This document shows, piece by piece, positions 5,877 to 9,627 of a DNA stretch of 9,627 bases. The DNA is from Bacillota bacterium (GTDB lineage: Bacteria; Bacillota_I; Bacilli_A; Acholeplasmatales; Acholeplasmataceae). The stretch is taken from NCBI GenBank assembly GCA_023431045.1, contig JAEYXZ010000006.1, positions 1 through 9,627 on the forward strand, read 5' to 3'. The translations under genes and the position numbers were made by a program. Numbering within the stretch: the stretch's first letter is position 1; every line of letters begins with the position of its first letter. Under the pieces are notes generated by a model, which saw only the letters and a program-made list of their open reading frames with translations, was not told the DNA's origin and ran no database searches.

Positions 5877-7212
5877 CATCGTCATGATCTTGACCGGTTT
5901 CGATCTTTTTAACCATAACTCGACCAACGACACGGTCTTCATATTCAAGTACTTCAAATCGATAATCATTATAAACAATTACGATTGCTTCATTCTCTTC
6001 TGGAAAGCGACCCAATTGACCTAAAATGAATCCGCTAATTGTATCATACTCTTCGACTGGTAAATTCGCGTGAATTTGTTCTTCTACATCATCAATATTG
6101 GTTAGACCATCAATGATATATTCATTGTCTTTAATGGTTTCAATCTCAATTTCATCATCGTCATATTCATCGAAAATATTACCAACAATTTCTTCAATTA
6201 AGTCTTCGAATGTCACAATACCAGCAGTTCCACCATATTCATCAATAACGATGGCGATATGAACCTTAGATTGTTGCATTTCTTTAAATAATTGTCGAGT
6301 GTTTTTTGATTCAGGCACGAATAACGGATCTCTTAATAAGGTTTTCATATCGAAATTATCATCAATTGGATTATCATCGATAAAGCGTAATAAGTCTTTG
6401 ACGTGTAATATCCCAATAATGTGGTCGATTGATTCTTCATATACAGGAAATCTTGTATATTTTTCATTCGTGACGTATTGTATTGTATCTTTTCTATTAG
6501 ATTCGACATTAATTGCTGATAATTCGGTTCGATGGGTCATCACTTCTGATACTGTTGTTGTATCAAATTCGAAAATATTTTGAATCATTTCGTTTTCTGA
6601 TTTGTCGATGACACCTTTACGTTCACCAGCATTAACCATCAATCTCAATTCATCTTCAGTCATACTTCTTTCTTCATGTGGATCGACACCTAATAATCTA
6701 ACAAATAGATTAGCTGTATGCGTTAATAATGACACAAACGGTCTCATTAACCATGCGATAATACCTAAAAATCCGATAAAAGTATAAGTAATTTTTTCGG
6801 GACTTCGCATTGCCATACGTTTAGGTACTATTTCACCTAAAATCACTTGAAAGAACGTTAATATAAAGGTAACTATAACGGTGGTTGCGACATGAATAAT
6901 CCATGCGAGATCTGCTGCAACCCAACCTTGATCAATGATAACGAGAGATAGTCTTTCTGCAAAAGCATCAGCTGCAATCGCACCATTAATGAATCCAAAC
7001 ATTGTTATCCCAATTTGAATTGTGGATAAGAAACGTGTTGGTGATTTTAAGAATTTTAAAACTTTTTTTGCTTTTTTATTACCCGCATCGGCATCAGCTC
7101 TAACTCGATCTTCATTGGCTGAAACTAATGCAATCTCACTGGCGGCAAAGATACCATTGAGGATGATGAATACAAATATCAGAACAATCTGTAAGTAGAC
7201 GATACTATCCAT
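5860..7212 (-). CDS. CNNM/CBS-pair/CorC-domain membrane protein (cation efflux, hemolysin-like family)
   Basis: A 450-residue integral membrane protein of the CNNM/CorC family (older name hemolysin C-like; relatives such as MpfA of Staphylococcus and Thermus CorC move or export Mg2+). Residues about 5-180 form the DUF21/CNNM membrane domain, with hydrophobic helices near 5-30, 63-82, 104-126 and 141-175 and the family motif GEIVPKR (126-132). Two CBS motifs follow (about 222-280, with VMTHRTEL and RFPVYEE; about 290-345, with IVIDEYGGTAGIVTFEDLIEE split across 321-341), then a CorC/HlyC domain (about 360-436) and an acidic tail. The start is well supported: GAGGCGGTGAT, close to the full anti-16S sequence, lies just before the ATG. 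It has its own promoter and terminator. The name hemolysin should not be read as toxin activity. Confidence 0.93.
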   Translation of the reverse strand: MDSIVYLQIVLIFVFIILNGIFAASEIALVSANEDRVRADADAGNKKAKKVLKFLKSPTRFLSTIQIGITMFGFINGAIAADAFAERLSLVIIDQGWVAADLAWIIHVATTVIVTFILTFFQVILGEIVPKRMAMRSPEKITYTFIGFLGIIAWLMRPFVSLLTHTANLFVRLLGVDPHEERSMTEDELRLMVNAGERKGVIDKSENEMIQNIFEFDTTTVSEVMTHRTELSAINVESNRKDTIQYVTNEKYTRFPVYEESIDHIIGILHVKDLLRFIDDNPIDDNFDMKTLLRDPLFVPESKNTRQLFKEMQQSKVHIAIVIDEYGGTAGIVTFEDLIEEIVGNIFDEYDDDEIEIETIKDNEYIIDGLTNIDDVEEQIHANLPVEEYDTISGFILGQLGRFPEENEAIVIVYNDYRFEVLEYEDRVVGRVMVKKIETGQDHDDEEQED

Positions 7213-7276
7213 TAGATATCACCGCCTCGTGTGGTTCTTCTAAGACTGTCCTTTCACCACTACTGCTATCTTCCAT
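7205..7276 (-). CDS. Possible short upstream ORF overlapping the CNNM gene start
   Basis: In the leader of the CNNM gene, an ATG at 7274-7276 opens a 23-codon frame (MEDSSSGERT...) that ends in TAG at 7205-7207, 8 bases inside the CNNM coding sequence. A GGAGG (7290-7294) precedes it, but at 13 bases, longer than ideal. An in-frame ATG at 7301-7303 would extend it to 32 residues but has no ribosome site. It could be a translational regulator of the downstream gene or just chance; no domain is recognised. Confidence 0.3.
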   Translation of the reverse strand: MEDSSSGERTVLEEPHEAVISNG

Positions 7277-7315
7277 ACTAAATTTAAATCCTCCATAGGT
7301 CATACATAATATATC

Positions 7316-7344
7316 ATTTTACCAAAAACACCCTGAATAGTCAA
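7316..7344 (-). promoter_or_regulatory. Promoter of the CNNM/CBS gene
   Basis: Minus strand TTGACT (7344-7339), exactly 17 bases, then TAAAAT (7321-7316): 5 of 6 at both boxes. Transcription should start near 7309, leaving a leader of about 97 bases that carries the short ORF. The -35 begins 8 bases after the glutathione peroxidase stop. Confidence 0.75.
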
Positions 7345-7351
7345 TGAATCC

Positions 7352-7870
7352 TTAAATCATGTTCTTGATGAAGGTATCAATTTGCTCTGGGGTGACACTT
7401 GGTGAGAAACGATGGACGATATTTCCTTTACGATCAATCAGAAACTTTGTAAAATTCCACTTAATTCGTCTTGGATATTTCTTCAGATCTGGATTTTTAA
7501 GTTGAGTTTCTCCCGGTCCAAGTTCTTGTGGACCGTTTTTCTTTAAATATTGAAAGAGTGGATGTGTCCAGAAACCATTAACTCTAACCTTATCAAATAA
7601 TGGGAAAGTTACACCAAAATTTAGTTCACAAAACTCTTTAATCTTATCAACTTTTCCTGGTGCTTGGCCTAAGAATTGATTACATGGAAAATCAAGAATT
7701 TCAAATCCTTTGCTTTGATATTTTTCATAGAGATTTTGTAATCCATCATATTGCTTTGTAAATCCACATCTTGTTGCAGAATTAATGATTAAAAGAACTT
7801 TATCCTTGTAAGAATCTAGAGTTGTTTTATTCCCATTATTATCGCGTACTTCGATATTGTATATTGACAT
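7352..7870 (-). CDS. gpx: Glutathione peroxidase family protein (Cys type, probably thioredoxin-dependent)
   Basis: A 172-residue peroxidase with the thioredoxin fold, reducing H2O2 and organic hydroperoxides in the cytoplasm. The peroxidatic Cys35 lies in NSATRCGFT (30-38). FPCNQF (61-66) supplies the catalytic Gln65, and KWNFTKFLID (137-146) the catalytic Trp138 and Asn139. Cys81 in the EFCELNFGVTFPLF segment corresponds to the resolving cysteine of plant, yeast and bacterial Gpx enzymes that are recycled by thioredoxin, so the name glutathione peroxidase is probably biochemically misleading. The start is fixed by a perfect GGAGGT (7879-7884) 8 bases upstream. It follows the terminator of the msmK unit. 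No terminator is seen behind it, so read-through into the CNNM gene is possible. Confidence 0.95.
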   Translation of the reverse strand: MSIYNIEVRDNNGNKTTLDSYKDKVLLIINSATRCGFTKQYDGLQNLYEKYQSKGFEILDFPCNQFLGQAPGKVDKIKEFCELNFGVTFPLFDKVRVNGFWTHPLFQYLKKNGPQELGPGETQLKNPDLKKYPRRIKWNFTKFLIDRKGNIVHRFSPSVTPEQIDTFIKNMI

Positions 7871-7890
7871 AAATTAATACCTCCATCCTT

Positions 7891-7901
7891 ATTATATTAT
7901 A
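7891..7901 (-). promoter_or_regulatory. Possible gpx -10 region
   Basis: Two overlapping perfect TATAAT boxes on the minus strand (7901-7896 and 7896-7891) lie just before the gpx ribosome site. The -35 region would fall within the upstream terminator hairpin and has no good match. The boxes also form the AT tail of that terminator, so the promoter reading is tentative. Confidence 0.35.
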
Positions 7902-7935
7902 AAAAAGAGTAATCGGTAACCGACTACTCTTTTTC
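7901..7935 (-). terminator. Intrinsic terminator of the msmK-small ORF unit
   Basis: AAAAAGAGTA (7902-7911) pairs with TACTCTTTTT (7925-7934). After one mismatch, TCGG (7913-7916) pairs with CCGA (7920-7923) around a TAA loop. On the minus strand the stem is followed by TTTTTT. The TAG of the 51-residue ORF lies inside the stem. The plus-strand side also carries a T run, so it could act in both directions. Confidence 0.8.
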
Positions 7936-8079
7936 ATTAATTTTTACACCTTTTTGACGCTTGTATTGTTTTTTAGACTCGACAATTGTCATCCGATATT
8001 TCAGTTTCTTTCCAATGAACTCTTCGTCCCTAACTTTCAATTTACTCGGATTAATAACAATTTTCTCGTCTTTTTTCAT
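7924..8079 (-). CDS. Small basic protein of 51 residues coupled to msmK (unknown)
   Basis: An ATG whose A is also the last base of the msmK stop (TAATG) opens a 51-residue frame ending in TAG inside the unit's terminator. The protein begins MKKDEKIVIN and ends VKINEKE. It is strongly basic (14 Lys and 3 Arg against 8 acidic residues), has no Cys or Trp, no signal peptide and no membrane segment, so it should be a small cytoplasmic, possibly nucleic-acid-binding, protein. There is no strong ribosome site; start-stop overlap suggests translation by re-initiation from msmK. The gene fills the space between msmK and its terminator exactly, which is the best argument that it is real. I do not recognise the family. 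Confidence 0.6.
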   Translation of the reverse strand: MKKDEKIVINPSKLKVRDEEFIGKKLKYRMTIVESKKQYKRQKGVKINEKE

Positions 8080-9242
8080 TACTCAGCTTTAACTTCTTCG
8101 ACTTTAGTTTCAACGACTGGTTTATCAGGAAGTGGATTATCAAGTGTTAGTCTTAACTCTGATTCTGGATCAAAGAAATGAACTTTATTTAAATCGAAGG
8201 CTAATTTCATCTTATCGCCAATATGAATGTTGGTTCTTGCGTTAACTTTAGCAATAACACTTGATCCATTAATATCAGTATAGATGTTAGTTTCAGCACC
8301 AAGTAATTCAGCGACGTCAACAGTAATGTTTAAGACACCATCTGGATAAGTATTCATAACGATTTCATCATCATGAATATCTTCAGCACGGATACCTAAA
8401 ACGATAGGTTTGTCGATAAATTTATTCTTTTTAACAACTTCAAATTTATCATTAGGTAACTTGATTTGGTAAGGACCTGCTTCAAATACACCTTTAGCAG
8501 TTACTTTACCATTGATGAAGTTCATTGGTGGTGTACCGATAAATCCTGCAACGAAAATGTTAGCTGGTTTATCATAAATTTCTTTAGGTTCACCGACTTG
8601 CATAATATAACCTTTGTTCATAACAACAATACGAGTTGCCATTGTCATCGCTTCGATTTGGTCGTGGGTGACATAAATTGTTGTTGTGTCTAACTTCTTA
8701 TGAAGTTTGATTAATTCACCACGCATTTGAACACGTAGTTTAGCGTCAAGGTTAGATAATGGTTCGTCCATTAAGAATACTTTCGCATCACGAACGATTG
8801 AGCGGCCTAATGCCACACGTTGTCTTTGTCCACCTGACAAAGCTTTTGGTTTACGATCCAAGTATGGAACTAAACCTAAGATTTCCGCTGCCGCTTGAAC
8901 TTTTTCTTTGATGATGGCTTTAGGAACTTTACGCAATTTCAAACCAAAAGCAATGTTGTCATAAACACTCATGTGTGGATATAACGCATAGCTTTGGAAC
9001 ACCATTGCGATATCTCTGTCTTTTGGAGCAGTATCGTTCTTATACTCTTCATCAATATATAATTCGCCCGACGTAATGTCTTCAAGGCCCGCGATCATAC
9101 GGAGGGTTGTGGATTTACCGCATCCACTTGGTCCAACAAAAACAATGAATTCTTTATCCTTAATGTTCAAATTGAAGTCAAAGACTGCTTGAACTCCATT
9201 AGGATAAATCTTGTTAATGTTCTTGAGTTGCAATGTTGCCAT
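8079..9242 (-). CDS. msmK: Sugar ABC transporter ATP-binding protein (MsmK/UgpC/MalK family)
   Basis: The ATPase that powers CUT1-type importers for oligosaccharides or glycerol-phosphate, on the inner face of the membrane. The 387 residues show Walker A GPSGCGKST (37-45), Q-loop Gln83, signature LSGGQ (135-139), Walker B VFLMDE (155-160), D-loop SNLD (163-166) and switch His193. A MalK-type regulatory/TOBE region (about 240-365) contains GIRAEDIH (283-290) and FFDPES. No binding protein or permease is in the window, so it is probably a shared ATPase like MsmX of Bacillus or MsmK of Streptococcus; the exact sugar cannot be read from sequence. AGGGGG (9248-9253) lies 5 bases before the ATG. 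Its promoter carries a perfect cre-like site on the -35. It is co-transcribed with the 51-residue ORF. Confidence 0.93.
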   Translation of the reverse strand: MATLQLKNINKIYPNGVQAVFDFNLNIKDKEFIVFVGPSGCGKSTTLRMIAGLEDITSGELYIDEEYKNDTAPKDRDIAMVFQSYALYPHMSVYDNIAFGLKLRKVPKAIIKEKVQAAAEILGLVPYLDRKPKALSGGQRQRVALGRSIVRDAKVFLMDEPLSNLDAKLRVQMRGELIKLHKKLDTTTIYVTHDQIEAMTMATRIVVMNKGYIMQVGEPKEIYDKPANIFVAGFIGTPPMNFINGKVTAKGVFEAGPYQIKLPNDKFEVVKKNKFIDKPIVLGIRAEDIHDDEIVMNTYPDGVLNITVDVAELLGAETNIYTDINGSSVIAKVNARTNIHIGDKMKLAFDLNKVHFFDPESELRLTLDNPLPDKPVVETKVEEVKAE

Positions 9243-9302
9243 GTTTTCCCCCTAGGAATTATTTATTTTTGATTTGATAGATGGAAAGTTTCTATCGAAG
9301 TT

Positions 9303-9331
9303 ATTGTAACACAACAATTCATTTTTTGCAA
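9303..9331 (-). promoter_or_regulatory. msmK promoter
   Basis: Minus strand TTGCAA (9331-9326), 17 bases, then TACAAT (9308-9303) with an extended TG one base before it (TGTTACAAT). The -35 is embedded in the cre-like operator. Start expected near 9296, giving a leader of about 55 bases. Confidence 0.7.
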
Positions 9332-9340
9332 ACGGTTTCA
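9326..9340 (+). promoter_or_regulatory. cre-like operator between msmK and the RDD gene, perfect match
   Basis: TTGCAAACGGTTTCA matches the cre consensus at all 15 positions. It covers the whole -35 of the msmK promoter and ends 15 bases before the -10 of the divergent RDD-gene promoter, so one bound regulator could affect both genes. For msmK, this placement predicts repression. Confidence 0.65.
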
Positions 9341-9351
9341 TCTTATTTACG

Positions 9352-9360
9352 TGTTATAAT
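9352..9360 (+). promoter_or_regulatory. Promoter of the RDD gene (extended -10)
   Basis: TGTTATAAT: a perfect TATAAT with an extended TG motif. No good -35 at 16-18 bases; that position is occupied by the cre-like site. Transcription should start near 9367, just before the ribosome site. Confidence 0.6.
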
Positions 9361-9381
9361 ACGTGTAGTGAGGTATTTGAC

Positions 9382-9627
9382 ATGGTCCCTAGATTTGAAA
9401 AAAGAGTACGTGCGTTTGCAATCGATATATCGGGATTATCAATTTTGGTTTTACTTACAGCGTTAGGTTTACCTCAATTTGATTACCGTCCAGTCGTTCA
9501 AGGAGCAATTTTAGCACTTGGATTTTTCTTGATTATTATCCTACCAATCATTTTATCTAAAGGTCAATCTTTTGGTAAGAGAACTCAGAAAATTAAAGTT
9601 GTAAACATGGATGGTACGGATGTTAAT
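9382..9627 (+). CDS. RDD-family membrane protein, partial (3' end off window)
   Basis: An ATG 8 bases after GTGAGG (9368-9373) opens a frame with no stop for the remaining 82 codons. The N-terminus MVPRFEKRVRAFAID has the Arg and first Asp of the RDD signature (Arg10, Asp15). Two hydrophobic segments follow (about 11-31 and 39-59), then the typical cytoplasmic loop GQSFGKRTQKIKVVNMDG (61-78). RDD proteins are small membrane proteins of mostly unknown function; some have been linked to ion or proton exchange. The gene is divergent from msmK and shares its intergenic operator. The C-terminal part, including further membrane segments, lies outside the window. Confidence 0.85.
   Translation, partial: MVPRFEKRVRAFAIDISGLSILVLLTALGLPQFDYRPVVQGAILALGFFLIIILPIILSKGQSFGKRTQKIKVVNMDGTDVN

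Noticed and set aside
6299..6787. Two plus-strand frames inside the CNNM/CBS gene
   Set aside because: Antisense shadows of a gene with clear domains; no ribosome site and no known domain.
7954..8181. Plus-strand 75-codon frame antisense to the end of msmK and the 51-residue ORF
   Set aside because: It has no ribosome site or promoter, a low-complexity Ser/Thr-rich tail, and lies opposite well-supported genes.
9281..9466. Plus-strand 61-codon frame in the msmK/RDD intergenic region
   Set aside because: It overlaps the promoters, the cre site and the start of the RDD gene in another frame, and has no ribosome site.
1..9627. UGA-as-Trp mycoplasma genetic code, mobile elements, CRISPR, tRNA or rRNA
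   Set aside because: All Trp codons are TGG and frames are intact under the standard code; no repeat arrays, transposase motifs, or cloverleaf/rRNA-like conserved stretches were seen by eye.

Overview
The window looks like a chromosomal housekeeping and carbohydrate region of a low-GC, Gram-positive-type bacterium. All Trp codons fall on TGG, no gene stops at TGA (TAA throughout, one TAG), and promoters and Shine-Dalgarno sites are Bacillus-like. That excludes the UGA=Trp mycoplasmas. A standard-code Mollicute relative (Acholeplasma- or Izemoplasma-like) or another low-GC Bacillota is my best guess. This placement is inferred from sequence style and was not checked by a search.

Layout, left to right. 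Positions 1-194 hold a minus-strand promoter with a perfect catabolite-response (cre) consensus and a 29-codon leader-like ORF, probably serving a gene beyond the left edge. Next is lepA (EF4) on the minus strand. A 280-bp divergent region follows, then a plus-strand lipoprotein with a C-terminal flavinylation-type motif (DAVTGATLT). A bidirectional terminator separates it from the minus-strand glgA-glgC operon (ADP-glucose glycogen synthase and ADP-glucose pyrophosphorylase, one base apart). Then come, all on the minus strand, a CNNM/CBS/CorC membrane protein, a glutathione peroxidase, an unrecognised 51-aa basic protein, and an MsmK/UgpC-type sugar ABC transporter ATPase that overlaps the 51-aa ORF by one base. 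At the right edge an RDD-family membrane protein begins on the plus strand and runs off the window.

Several units are tied together by regulation. Four cre-like sites sit in intergenic DNA: two match the WTGNAARCGNWWWCA consensus at 15/15 positions (150-164 and 9326-9340), one at 14/15 (5817-5831, glgA promoter) and one at 13/15 (2229-2243, upstream of the lipoprotein). This suggests that sugar uptake, glycogen synthesis, the putative flavin lipoprotein and the gene off the left edge share control by CcpA or another LacI-family regulator. The glgA and msmK promoters also share an extended -10 of the form TGnTACAATAA.

I see no mobile element, CRISPR array, rRNA or tRNA. The most interesting candidates are the putative flavinylated lipoprotein (possible extracellular electron transfer), the 51-aa protein coupled to the sugar ATPase, and the shared operator set.
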